Origin: Hermodice carunculata
Taxonomy: Eukaryota > Annelida > Polychaeta > Eunicida > Amphinomidae
Reading direction: 5' to 3'
NCBI GenBank assembly: GCA_964020975.1
Contig: CAXHWN010002627.1
Coordinates: 35,001 to 99,000 of the forward strand
Length of the DNA: 64,000 nt
In this document: in pieces, positions 10,540 to 21,183 of the stretch
Layout of the letters: the number at the start of each line of letters is the position of its first letter
Numbering within the stretch: position 1 is the first letter of the stretch
The notes under the pieces: model-generated
Database searches by the model: none
What the model was told of the DNA's origin: nothing
The model's input: only the letters and a program-made list of their open reading frames with translations
Made by a program: the position numbers and the translations under genes

Positions 10540-13500
10540 TCACCATTTTTTCTGTAGGAAGTTCATTACTTGGAAAAACTAGAGAAAACATGGTATTGCT
10601 GAATGTGGCTATAAAACATTTCTGGTCACGGTGATCAAAATAAAAAAAGAGTTAGTGTTCTTATCAAGCAAGATATAAATTTTTAAATTCATGAAACCGT
10701 TGAAGATAGTGAAGGTCGATATACAATAATGGATATTAAAACCCCAAAACAAAGATATACTGTCGGATATGTGCATGGTCCAAATGAAGATTCATTCAAA
10801 AATTTGAAATTTTACGGAACAACATTTGAATTGTTGCAGGTGATCAAAACTTTTTTCTGGATGTAACTATAGATGAGAAAGTGGGCGTCCAGTACACATA
10901 ACGAAATGCAGATATTGGCAAAAAAATAGACGGAAGAAACGGACTTAGTTGACATATGGAGGACAAACAACCAAGCTAAAGGATGACTAACTTGGCGAAG
11001 GAAAAATCCGGCACTAATGCAGTTTAGATTTCTATCTTGTTTCATTTGAATAGGGAAAAACAAAATAAGTCCATGTTTCAGATCTTATCATTCAGCATAA
11101 CGTTAATTACAAACACACAAGCAAATAATCGAGGACCTGGCTTTTGGAAATTAAACACATCGTTATTGTATGAACTTGATTATGTTAAACATATTAAAAA
11201 AAAAAAAAAAAAAAAGAAACCCGAGATAAAGGGGGTATACTTGTTAAACGAAAATTTAGATAACATGATGCTATGGAATGTAATAAATATCGAAGTTATA
11301 GAACTGAAACAGGTCCAAACAAATTTTCTTCAGATGGCGACTTACATGTTCTTTGGTGCAGTGACCACTTCACTCTGTTTATAACCTTTCATGAGCATGA
11401 AAAGCGCATGCTTAAACTAAATTCCGACTGTAAATTGACATCATTTAAAGAAATTTTGAAAGTTTAGATAGTTAGAAATTTATCCTTACTTGGAAAAAAC
11501 GTAGTGTTAAAATCGCTGACAATTTCAAAACTACTCTTCATGTGCACACTCATTCACGTTGACGAGCCCCTAATTAAGGAAGTACAAGCTTGCATTGGTA
11601 ATTTTGTTTGGAATGATGAAATTCCGTGATTTAATCAATACATGGAAAGATGCTCAATTAGATATTATCCCAACTGCGGTGGCAGACATCATGAACGAAA
11701 TGTTATGGCATAATAATTTTATTACAATAGCGAGAAAACCTATATTTTTTTAAACATTGGTACTAGAGAGGCGTTAAAAATTCATAAGAGACATTGTCTA
11801 TAACAGCGGTGCTTTCTTATCTGAAGAAGACTTAAGGAATAAACATGGTATTGTCACACACATTTTAGAGTATTATTCCTTACGATCTGCCATACCAGGA
11901 CATTGGAAACCACAAATTCTTATCGATATTATAAAAATTCCTGAATATGTTTCAGTCATACATATAAATGGTATGTCTCGTAGTATTTTACATCCTTCTT
12001 GCAACAATTCTACTGGTTTCTCGTTGACTCTAATTTTAAGGATGTACCGCTGTGCCAAACAAGATGACCGGAAATATTTGATGCAGTTGAATCAAACTTG
12101 GACAATATCCTTAAGGTGGAAGGTCTGAAGCCGCACCTTTGGATAACCTCAAATCACTTTTTCATATTTTTGGATAGTCTGATACTTAAACTACATGCTT
12201 CCAAAAACTCAGATGTGTGAATATATAATTTATATGAGGTAACTGATCTTAAAACTTTTGTTTACAATGAAAAGTGTAAACAGTGCCGGACACATGGCTT
12301 TGTTTGCATGGGCATGATAATGAACCATGTCATTGTTTGCACAGTCATTAGTCCATGACCCTGGAAACCAATTGAGCTATTGACAAGGGTCGCTCTTAGG
12401 AAACCATTGGCTGTGAAGAGAAAAAATGGGCCAGTTCAGACTAATCACTACCATTGTTCTGATTACTTTGAAATTCTCTATTGATGTCAAAACAAATTAG
12501 CACAATCCACTTACTGGTCCCCAAATATGGAAAACCGCATGTGAACCCACACGCAAACAAACCAAGTGTGGGGTTCCCAAGTTAAAAAAAGTCGAGATTT
12601 AAGCCACAAAATATACTTTTGTTTAATGACAACAAATCAGAGGTAAAGCTACAAGTTTATTTTGCACAATAATTAAAACACAGGACAGAAGAAATGAGTA
12701 TGTGTCATATTACAGCCATAAATGTGTAAGAATTGGCAACTTTTTCTTTTAATGCAATTTTCTCGGAACTGTTTTTTGCTCAACCTCTGCAATTTGTATC
12801 TCGCCTCACAAACGTACAAATTGCCCTATCACATTCAAATCAACAGTTATTAAAAGAAAAATATCATATCCAGGAACGGCTCTCAGGATTTTTTTTTTCT
12901 GACAACCCCTTTCGTGACTTTTGGAGCAATTTATAGAAGGAAAATGAACAACCTGTCAGGACTAAATTAAAAATTTTATAACTTTTTATTTATGCTATTT
13001 CAGGACTAACCATTGAGTTCGATCCTGGATATTGATATATATTTTAAATTTCTTCTGATTTCAACTGGAAAAAAAAAATTTCGTGTGACTTCTGCGTGAA
13101 AAATGTGAAAATCCTACCAAGTCAGAAAGAATGCTATAAAATCTCCAAAAATTCCAATCCTGCAAAAAAACTCTATGGATACAAATCTATGGATATGTAG
13201 TAATCAGAAAAATATCGGTTTAATGTACTTGTGAAAAAAATAAATGGGTAATTGCGATCCAAAGTTGCCAGTCTCACTGCGCACTAGCTTCACAGCTTCC
13301 ACCTTAAGCTCTGCTGCACGTGCACTGTGGACACCAGGTTACAAGCTTGTCAATTTTCTTCACTTCACCGATTGTACCTCAAAAATCTAGACTAAAAGTA
13401 ATAGGTTTAGTAGAGTCTGAAACCTGTAATTACTGCCCAGCGAAAGATTCCATGGTTCATAGATGCAATCAGGTTAAAACATTTTGGAGGAGTTTTCAGG

Positions 13501-13770
13501 ATTGGTGGAATGATATTCATACTAATGCAACCATTGCATTATCCTCTTTTGACATCATCTTTGGTTTTTGTAAGTTAAAGAAATCATATGCATTGAATAA
13601 CTGCATAACTTAAGTATTTTATACATATTCAGGCATATAAGAAAGAAACTATACGGTTTACAAATTTTCTGTCCTGTCTAAAATACAAGGTTAGAGTCGA
13701 AAGACATGTGTTACTGAATCAGTCCAATCAAGAATTATTTCATCAACACCGGGGTTGCGTGGCATCTTTT
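10540..13770 (+). pseudogene. Tx1-type L1 LINE ORF2, copy 1 (interrupted)
   Basis: The endonuclease part reads in pieces QEVHYLEKLEKTW, VSVLIKQDINF, EGRYTIMDIKTPKQRYT and VGYVHGPNEDSF, then GDQNFFLDVTIDE and the L1/Tx1 hallmark GPGFWKLNTSLL (11,128-11,165). A poly-A run (11,198-11,216) marks a break. The RT core with YxDD is missing. From about 11,400 the thumb region resumes with LTSFKEILKV and RNLSLLGKNVVLKSLTISK, then EVQACIGNFVWND. After a DNA-element insertion (12,111-13,307) the C-terminal domain returns: P-I-V-P-Q-K-S-R-L-K-V-IGLVESETCNYC..KDSMVHRC and FWRSFQDWW, the Cys-His motif of L1-Tx1 ORF2. Many stops and frameshifts show long inactivity. Confidence 0.85.
12111..13307. mobile_element. 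TTAA-flanked DNA element inserted in L1 copy 1
   Basis: The boundaries are TTAA|GGTGGAAG at 12,111 and CTTCCACC|TTAA at 13,304. The terminal inverted repeat continues imperfectly for about 45 bp (GAAGC, GC.C, CTTTGGAT). Joining the flanks restores the expected L1 order, from the RT thumb to the C-terminal Cys-His motif. A TTAA target suggests piggyBac or Kolobok. No transposase was seen inside, so it is non-autonomous. The interior includes a poly-T run near 12,888. Confidence 0.75.
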
Positions 13771-13829
13771 TTGTTAGAATAAACTGTGAATAATTGTATG
13801 TATGTATAGAGATAGTTAAAGTCAATGTG

Positions 13830-13845
13830 AATGTATGTATGTATG

Positions 13846-13884
<39 letters not shown>
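13830..13884. repeat. (TATG)n/(TA)n/(TG)n compound microsatellite
   Basis: Short TATG repeats pass into pure TA and then pure TG. It lies at the junction between the first and second L1 copies. Confidence 0.95.
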
Positions 13885-13889
13885 AGAAA

Positions 13890-15260
13890 AAAATAAACAG
13901 CTATTTAAAAAAGTTAGAACTGAAACAATTCAATATTCTACAAGAAAGAAAAAGCAAAAGAAAATAAAGATTGACTCTTTGATAAAATAATTAAAAGAAT
14001 TAGAAAATGAGCTGTATGTGAACAGTAAAATAAAACAGAGGTAAAAATCAGTCAACTGAAAATGATTTAGAAAAAGAATGCGACTACATATACCAAAAAG
14101 GGAGCTATCGTGCGCTGCAAAAGTAAATTGTATGAGGAGGGCAAAAAGCCATCGAAATATTTTTCTAGCGAAAAGAAATTATAACACTACAAAAACCTTA
14201 ACAGTTTACGTACTCAAAAACAGATAGTGACTGATCCTCAATATGTTCTGAAGAAAATTAGAAAAATTGGTCATATCTTTCCACAAAGCGTGTATAACAG
14301 ACGCAACATCAATGAGTCAAGAAAGTGACTCTTCCCCAGACAGAATTCCAAAACTTTCAGAAGGAAAAATAAAATGCAAAAGCAAAATGACTGAAAATGA
14401 ACTGCTGGTAGCGTTGAAAAGTACACAAAATAGCAAATCAACTGACTCCGATGGGTTACATGCAGAATTTTACAAGGTTTTTTTTTTTTTTTTTTTTTTG
14501 ACAGATATCAAACATTTTGTTGTAAATGCTATCAACAGTTCGTATGATAACAAGAAATTGTCCACAACACAAAGAAGTGTTATTATCACCTCATTGCCAA
14601 AGAAATACAAAGGCGTGCTTGTCCTTAAGAACCAGAGACCAATATCATTATTAACCCAAGATGATAGATTGGCAACAAGACCTATTGCGACAAGAGTGGA
14701 GAGCGTACTATCAACCATTATTCATTATAACCAAACATGTTTCTATTATAGCTACCGAACAAAATATTTCTAATTTAGAGAACTGGTTACACCACAATTT
14801 CTAGCCCTGACTGAAGCATCAAAATGTGCATGTGTGAAAAGATTGTTCTGAGTCAAAAGTCGCATGTGAAACTTTTGCACATGAGCAATTAGAGTGTCCA
14901 CTTATAATTTGACATGGAATTGTAACTTGAGCGTAGAAGATATAGAATGTTTAAGTGAACAGATACAAAGTGATTTTTGGAAAGTTGTTTTATTAAGTTG
15001 GGTTGGGCCAAATACAGTTTTTCTAGCTCAGCAAAAATACAATATATCAAGCAAGAAATGTGGTGGGATAATTATCATATTAAAGTAAACAACAGGCATA
15101 TCTTCCACAGAGAGTGGTATAACAGAGACATACATATAAATAGTTTGATAAAGACGGACGGGAACTTTTATGTCTTTCAAGAATTTAAACATAGATATAA
15201 TTTGAATGTTAACTTTATAGATTACTATGGATTGTTATTTGCAAAACCAAGTCAATGAAA
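13890..15260 (+). pseudogene. Tx1-type L1 LINE ORF2, copy 2
   Basis: The stretch before RT gives lysine-rich linker pieces. An open frame from 14,267 then reads LLVALKSTQNSKSTDSDGLH, AEFYKVF, LPKKYKGVLVLKNQRPISLL and RPIATRVESVLSTIIHYNQT, the RT fingers of L1-Tx1 (LKNWRPISLLN...QTGF in relatives). A poly-T run (14,479-14,499) interrupts the EFYK block. The palm, including YxDD, is absent. From 14,894 the region after the thumb appears: WNCNLSVEDIECLSEQIQ, then MWWDNYHIKVNNRHIFHREW, then GNFYVFQEFKHRYNLNVNFI. It parallels part of copy 3 in the same order. The copy is dead. Confidence 0.85.
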
Positions 15261-16019
15261 AAGTGTATTGCAAAATAATTGAGTGAGTAATGAAATATTA
15301 AAAACAAACTTTGAAAAGTGCTCAAGTGGATAAAGTACCAAAAATTGCATATATTCGGTTGATACAAACTTACATCATTTCACCCACCCCTTATTCTTAA
15401 ATGACAAAGAGCGCTTAATATAGAGATGTAGCTTAATCAATGAGTAAACACCTCTATAAATATGTAAAGAGCAACTATATCGTTAGATCCCCGAAGCTTT
15501 CAGTTTAAATACATTTAAATATGTATATAAAGCAACGACAACTTGTATATGTGGAATTTAGAAAGTAGTAATTTATACTCTTTTTGTAGCAGGGATATAC
15601 TGACTGTTATATATTTGTTTTAAGATTATGGTATTGTCCAATTTTTTTGGAATCCAGTATTTTCCAAATGTAAAGTGAGAAATGTAGCAATGATTCATTT
15701 TTTTAGCCTTGAAGTGTTCCTTTGTTCGAATAATGTGTGTGTGTGTGAGGGGGGGGAGGACTTAAACAATTTTGTTTTAATCCGAAGTAAGGAATATATT
15801 TATGAATGTGAAGATACCCCGTCTATGCTTGATTATGATACATTTATGACAGATATTCTTAAGTTCAAGAATACAGAACAAAGTTTCGCAGAAAAAAGAA
15901 ACCAACTATATCCACGCATAAAAAATGGAAAAACTTAGAATTTTGATTAAAATAATAGTGCTTTTCTAAAAGACTGATGCTATACTCTTGTTGAATATTT
16001 TTGAAGCCACCAATTTAGA
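15261..16019. other. Between L1 copies 2 and 3
   Basis: AT-rich, no recognised domain. An open frame at 15,675-15,938 (87 codons) contains a TG/G-rich microsatellite translation and a lysine-rich tail. It may be decayed L1 sequence but matches no motif that I can name. Confidence 0.35.
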
Positions 16020-17047
16020 AGTATGGCACATATATGGATCATAAGTCAGTATGCAGATGACACAACTCTATTGTTACAATGTGATGAGCAATCAGTGAGA
16101 GATGTTTTTCATATTGTAGCAAAATTTCAAATAGTTTGGGGATTAAAACTCAATTTAGAAGACAAAACAAATCAGATTTTGAAATTAGGTCCAACTTATG
16201 ACTCAATGGAAACTTTGGCCCCAGAACTAAATTCACAAAGGACAAAAGGACCTATATCAATTTTAGGACTGCAAATAACAGCTGGTCACAATGATTTACC
16301 AAAACTTAATTTGACCCTAGAGTTTAAAAAAATTAAGCAAGTTTGAATATTTGGAAAAGTAGGGATTTAACGGTCATGCGGGGAAAACACAAATAACAAA
16401 ATGCTTAGCATTGCCCCAGTTTACTTACTTAATCTTATTTATCCCAGGACCTGGTGATAATATAATTGAAAAACTGAGCACAAGTATGTTTAAGTTTATA
16501 TGGAACAATACATCAGATAGAATAAAGCGAAATGTAGTGACTAACATTTTTGAAAATAGTGGGCTCAAAGTACCACATTTTAGATCATATTTTGATACAC
16601 AGAAAGTGACATGGATGAAAAGATTATGTACGTCTAGAGCAGCTTCATGGGAAAACTTAGCAATATGCTTGATTTGTTATCCTGTTGAAATGTGGAGCTA
16701 CGGCTTTGCTATACAGACTACATTGATAAAAAGAAATACAAGGCAAATTCTGGCTTCAATTGGGAAAAATGTTGGTGCAAGGCGGCAACTACTGAAATGT
16801 TAGAACTAAACAGTAACACATAAGAACAATAAGAAACCAGTTCTTGTGGCACAACAGCTGTGTACATATTGAGGGGAAACCCATAGATTTTAATACATGA
16901 AAGAATGTAGTGCAAAATATGTGATTTGCTAAAACCTGCTGGGTCTGTTTTCACCTGTGAGGAATTAAAAAACAAGTGGAAACTAAGCGTCAATTTTGTG
17001 ACATATTACAGTGTTGTACAAGCCATCCCAAAGAGGTGGCTAGACGA

Positions 17048-17258
17048 AAAAAAAAACCAACCAAAACAAAAAGCAAAAAAAAACACCCACCCCCCAAAAA
17101 AACAAAACAAAACCCCCCAAAAAACAAACAAAAAACCCACAAAAAAAAAAAAAAAAACAAAAAAAAAAAAAAAAAAAAAAAACAACAAAAAAAACAAAAC
17201 AAAAAAAAAACAAAACAAAAAACAAACAAATAAACAAACAAACAAAAACAAACAAACA
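17048..17258. repeat. A-rich tract with CAAAC, CCCACC and AACA words
   Basis: Over 200 bp of almost pure A and C on the + strand, inside L1 copy 3 between the VVQAIPKRW region and the next recognisable domain. The long Lys-rich (+) and Phe-rich (-) frames here are artefacts. Confidence 0.95.
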
Positions 17259-17441
17259 TACCCAAAGGTGTTCTCATTCAGAACATTTTCCACACAAACA
17301 GACCCCAAAATGGCATGTCATATTTTAATTTAAAATATGGCAGAATCATTGGACCATTAGAGAAACGGAAAGTATATCTCAATATTGACATGTCACAAGA
17401 ACAGTTTAATGATTATTTTAATCTGACGTACTGTACTACTA

Positions 17442-17596
17442 TTTCTTCCAAGTTGAGGGCCTTCTTTTATGGTTTCTTCCAAGTTGAGGGCCTTTCTTTA
17501 AAGTTTCTTCCAAGTTGAGGGCTTTACTTTCTGGTTTCTTCCAAGTTGAGGGCCTTCCTTTATCGTTTCTTCCAAGTTGAAGACCTTCCTTTATCG
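17442..17596. repeat. 31-bp minisatellite, five copies
   Basis: Five head-to-tail units of exactly 31 bp begin TTTCTTCCAAGTTGAGGGCC. They differ by only a few bases each, mostly in the last 10 bp. A sixth unit starts (TTTCG) and stops. The array interrupts L1 copy 3 just after the codons for TISSKLRAFF. Since 31 is not a multiple of 3, expansion alone breaks the frame. Confidence 0.95.
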
Positions 17597-18231
17597 TTTC
17601 GTACATCGATGCTTTAGAACAAACACGTTGGCGTTTAAGGTGGGTTCAATCAATTAAGAGTTGTGAACATTCTGTACACAAAGAGTCGACTTTGTGTCAT
17701 GTGTTTTGGGAATGCTTCATTAATTTTACAAAGGTTTATCATACATCTTGGTTGCTACGGAACACGGGAATCCAAAATTTTACTCGTGAAGAAATATTGT
17801 TGGGTATAAACAACACTGGTGCTGCTTACTTGAGTTTGATATTTTGTGTTGCAAAATACTACACATGGAAGAGCAAATTTGAAAGGAAGCACCCTACTTT
17901 AAAAGGATACTTGTATGCACTGCATAAAAACATTGAAACAGAACATAACACGGACATGAAAAATGGTGAGTTCGAAAAGCAGGAAAAAAAGTGCAGTAGC
18001 ATATTTCCTGGAAGTTTAAATGAAACTTTGTAATCAGATTTACAAAAACATGTCGAAATATTACTGGCAATTCCCAAACGTCAGGGAGATATATTGTCTG
18101 TTGGTACCTCTTACTTTCTTTCAAACATTATGTGTATTTTTGTGGCTGTCTATGATGGCTCAATAAAAGATCCAGAAAAATATATGATCCTCTGGGCACA
18201 CTTTTTGCTTTGCGTATATGTTTCCCCCTAG

Positions 18232-18530
18232 TTTATTGCAGATAAAGGTACAACTCCAACTTCCGTTTTTAGGTTTGTGCTTTAATGTGAATTCAATGAA
18301 ATGAAAGTGAAAGTGAAAGATGTAAGATTTGGATTTATGCTAATTAGGCATACTTCCCAGTTTTAAATATTGAATATCTTCAAATAAATTGCAGATACAG
18401 GTAGCAATAGCAACTTCAATTGATTCGTATGTGATATAGGTGTATTCAATTAAATGAAAACGAAAGTTGCCAACTTTGAAATTGTGCTAATCAGGCACAC
18501 TTAGAAGATTTTAATGTTCATCACTTTAAA
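18232..18530 (+). repeat. Two-copy tandem repeat, ~152-bp period
   Basis: Unit 1 (18,232-18,383) and unit 2 (18,384-18,530) share ATTGCAGATA(A/C)AGGTA, CAACTTC, TTCAAT..AATGAAA.(T/C)GAAAGT, TGCTAAT(T/C)AGGCA and ACTT. Divergence is about a quarter. The style resembles the composite at 1-3 kb. Confidence 0.65.
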
Positions 18531-18884
18531 ACAAAGGGTCAATTTCCATTCAAAAGATTATAGTCAAGATACATTTGATCATCATTAAACAAATCTGAAG
18601 ACATTTTAAATTTGAATTTCCAAGGCACACAGGCAGAATCTTGAATATTTTTTTTTTTTTTTTTCAAGTTTTGAAATCACACCCTTCCCCAAAAGACAGC
18701 ATCTTTTAAGGAAAGACGTGTTTCAAACAGAAGATAATTTTTCGTCTAACCACATTACATACTGCAGTCTTCACTTTGATACTGAATTGTTGTCATTATA
18801 CGCGCCATGACATTCTGATAGCATCATGCAAAATTCAGTTTCTGACCCTGTCGAACTTCCTTTTATCTTTCCCGCTGCAGTAAC

Positions 18885-19049
18885 ATTGACGTCACAATAA
18901 TTTTGTCCAATGAAATGCCACTATTTCCTCTCTCCGGTTTGGAAGCAGCCATATTGGATTTCTACCACACCCAGCGAGGGGAGTTTGCTTCTGCAATTTA
19001 GGGTCTAATTTCGACCCTTTTTAGTGGATAAGGACTCCAGCTTGCACCA
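18885..19049 (+). promoter_or_regulatory. Probable proximal promoter and 5'UTR of the GRK gene
   Basis: Just upstream of the kinase start codon are a perfect CRE palindrome TGACGTCA (18,887-18,894), a CCAAT box (18,907-18,911) and a YY1-like CCATATT (18,949-18,955). No TATA box is placed convincingly. The start codon context GCACCAATGG is strong, with A at -3 and G at +4. The transcription start is not determinable by eye and probably lies between about 18,950 and 19,030. Factor binding is inferred from motifs only. Confidence 0.55.
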
Positions 19050-19101
19050 ATGGAGTTAGAAAATATAGTTGCAAATACGGTTTATTTGAAAGCTCGTGAA
19101 G
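19050..19101 (+). CDS. GRK4/5/6: G protein-coupled receptor kinase (GRK4/5/6 type), coding exon 1
   Basis: Encodes MELENIVANTVYLKARE plus the first base of the next glycine codon, ending at the donor G|GTAAGG. This is the almost invariant N terminus of GRK4/5/6 kinases (human GRK5 MELENIVANTVLLKAREG, fly Gprk2 MELENIVANTVYLKAREG). In this family the first ~20 residues form the amphipathic helix that docks on the activated receptor and stabilises the closed kinase domain. The enzyme phosphorylates activated GPCRs at the plasma membrane, which recruits arrestin. The start is fixed by homology, the strong start context and the absence of any need for upstream sequence. Intron 1 is 224 bp (19,102-19,325), phase 1. 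Confidence 0.95.
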
Positions 19102-19300
19102 GTAAGGGCAATTTTGTAGGTATTCGGCGTCCACAAGCTATCATGTTTACATCCGTCCATCCAATCTCATTTTCACAGTTTGAATGCAGTGACATTTGTC
19201 ATTGACAATCGAAGTGAATGAAGATGCCATATCAGTGCTTGTCGTTTAATATTTTCCACAAACCGTATTTGATCCTTTGTCGTTCATGGTGCCATACTAA

Positions 19301-19426
<126 letters not shown>

Positions 19427-21183
19427 TAGCTTGATCTGCTCAGGTCTATTCAGCCTTGTCGTGCTTGAAACTAAGAGTCACTCGGGCATACTGGATTTGA
19501 GTTATTACAAGACGTTTGCACCCATAGGAATATTCGTAAGGTCAAATCCTGGTTCCTTTGACCAGGACCAGGTGTCTTGAAATTGTATTCACATGGGTGT
19601 CAAGCTTCAGTCTTCAGACAGAATTCAGTCTTGGGAGCTTTAACATGCCATTGTTTTCTATTGGAAGAGTTCTAATTTTGGCCATTTTCAGTCTTGGCAG
19701 GGCAGGACCTCTAACATCCATGTATTGAGGACTGTACTAATTTCATCAAGACAAGTTATATTTTGTTGCACATTTCATGTAAAACAAAATTTCAGCAACA
19801 TACACCTTATTTATATGAACTTGCATAAATAACTCATGTTAGTTCAGCTTTATGTCCATATTCTAACAGCAGATTGTAATGCTGGTCACAATTGTTGATA
19901 ATTGTATTGACAAATATTACAGTCACGCCTCATCTTGTAACTCCCAAATTAGAACTGCTTATCTGATTGTGTTGAGAAACGTTGTATTGGTGGGTTGTTG
20001 ATAAATATGATACCTGCATGTTGGTAGGTCTTGTCAAACAGATATTTCTGTATGTGCGAGTATTGGGTATCTCATAATAGAGGATGATACAGATGCAAAC
20101 AAACAGTACTACAGTTGTTTTTTTTGTTTTTTTTTTTTACATGAATGGTTTAAGCTCAGCTATTGTGAACCAGCAGGCTGAGCTATTGTTTGAGAGGCAT
20201 TACCATTTCAGACGAATGACTGCATACATTGTAATGGTTTACAATAATGTCCTCTTTTCTGTAGCTTTGCTAAGAAATCTGCAGGACTAGTTTTAAGAGA
20301 GCAAATAACAATGTGGAAGGCTAGTGCCAGTGAGTAAACTCAACTGCAACTTGAGAGAAAAGTTGTTGGTTTTTTCACCTCTGTGACTTGTCAGAGACTG
20401 AAATTAATGAATCCCAGCATGGACTTAAATGTTCTAGGGTGTAACTTACATGTTGATAACCACATGCATTACTACACTTCATATGTATGACAATGATGCA
20501 GGATGGACCATGTAAAACATCAGAACTGATGTTTGTACAAGGTAGACCCTGTACATTGAGCATTACACTGCCTTGACAAATTTACTGGGCATGAGCATGT
20601 CAGGTTATGCACCTGAATGACCTCTGGCCATGATTTATATGTATCACAGCAGGCTTTTCCTGAGGAAATTCTTTAAAAAGTAGAGGAACTTCTAAAAATA
20701 GTCACAATGGAAAAATTAAAGCTCTAGCCTCCTATTCAAGGTGATGGAAAGACCAAATTTTAAGGCCCTGAATTTGATATAAGCCATAGAATTTTAGGGT
20801 CATGGGGAAAAAAATCCTGCACAGTGTGATGTAACCATTGATTTCCAGTGAGACTTCAGGAACAGTTAGCTTATGAAAACACCATCCCCATGATTGCATA
20901 AATGAAAGTAGGAGTACAATTCTGTTCCTTAGTGCCAGGACCCATTGCAACATCTTTACTTATCTAAAAATAGATAAGTAAGGTGCCCATAGAGCTGGCC
21001 ATTGTATCATGCTATATTCTAATCGTTTTTGGGACATGCAAAAGTTAGACTGTGATCACTCAGACATTTATGCATGTGCAGGTGAACAACTAAGGCCACA
21101 GCATATTGTATGTAAAGCTGTTGTGTAATAGTGATACATGAAACAGTGCATGTTTGGCTCAGAAATTGTTTTCATGTTGCCAC

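Larger units (their letters stand above)
16020..18190 (+). pseudogene. Tx1-type L1 LINE ORF2, copy 3, reaching the 3' end
   Basis: Starts inside RT with ISQYADDTTLLLQ (catalytic YADD near 16,049) and GLKLNLEDKTNQILKLG. The thumb follows: GKTQITKCLALPQFTYL, MFKFIWNNTSDRIKRNVVT and GLKVPHF...QKVTWMKRLC. Then come LKPAGSVFTCEELKNKWKLS and YYSVVQAIPKRW (to about 17,042). An A/C-rich tract and a 31-bp tandem array interrupt the next part. The C-terminal domain ends HVFWECFINFTKVYH...YYTWKSKFERKHPTLKGYLY, with a stop at 18,031-18,033. AATAAA at 18,162-18,167 fits a 3' end. The long readable stretches suggest this copy is younger than copies 1 and 2. It is still broken, and the 5' half is missing. 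Confidence 0.88.

Noticed and set aside
13005-13030. GAGTTCGATCCTGG, a tRNA B-box-like word
   Set aside because: No A box, cloverleaf or 3' partner at the right spacing.
16976-17308. Long Lys-rich and Phe-rich frames on both strands
   Set aside because: Pure translation of the A/C-rich tract.
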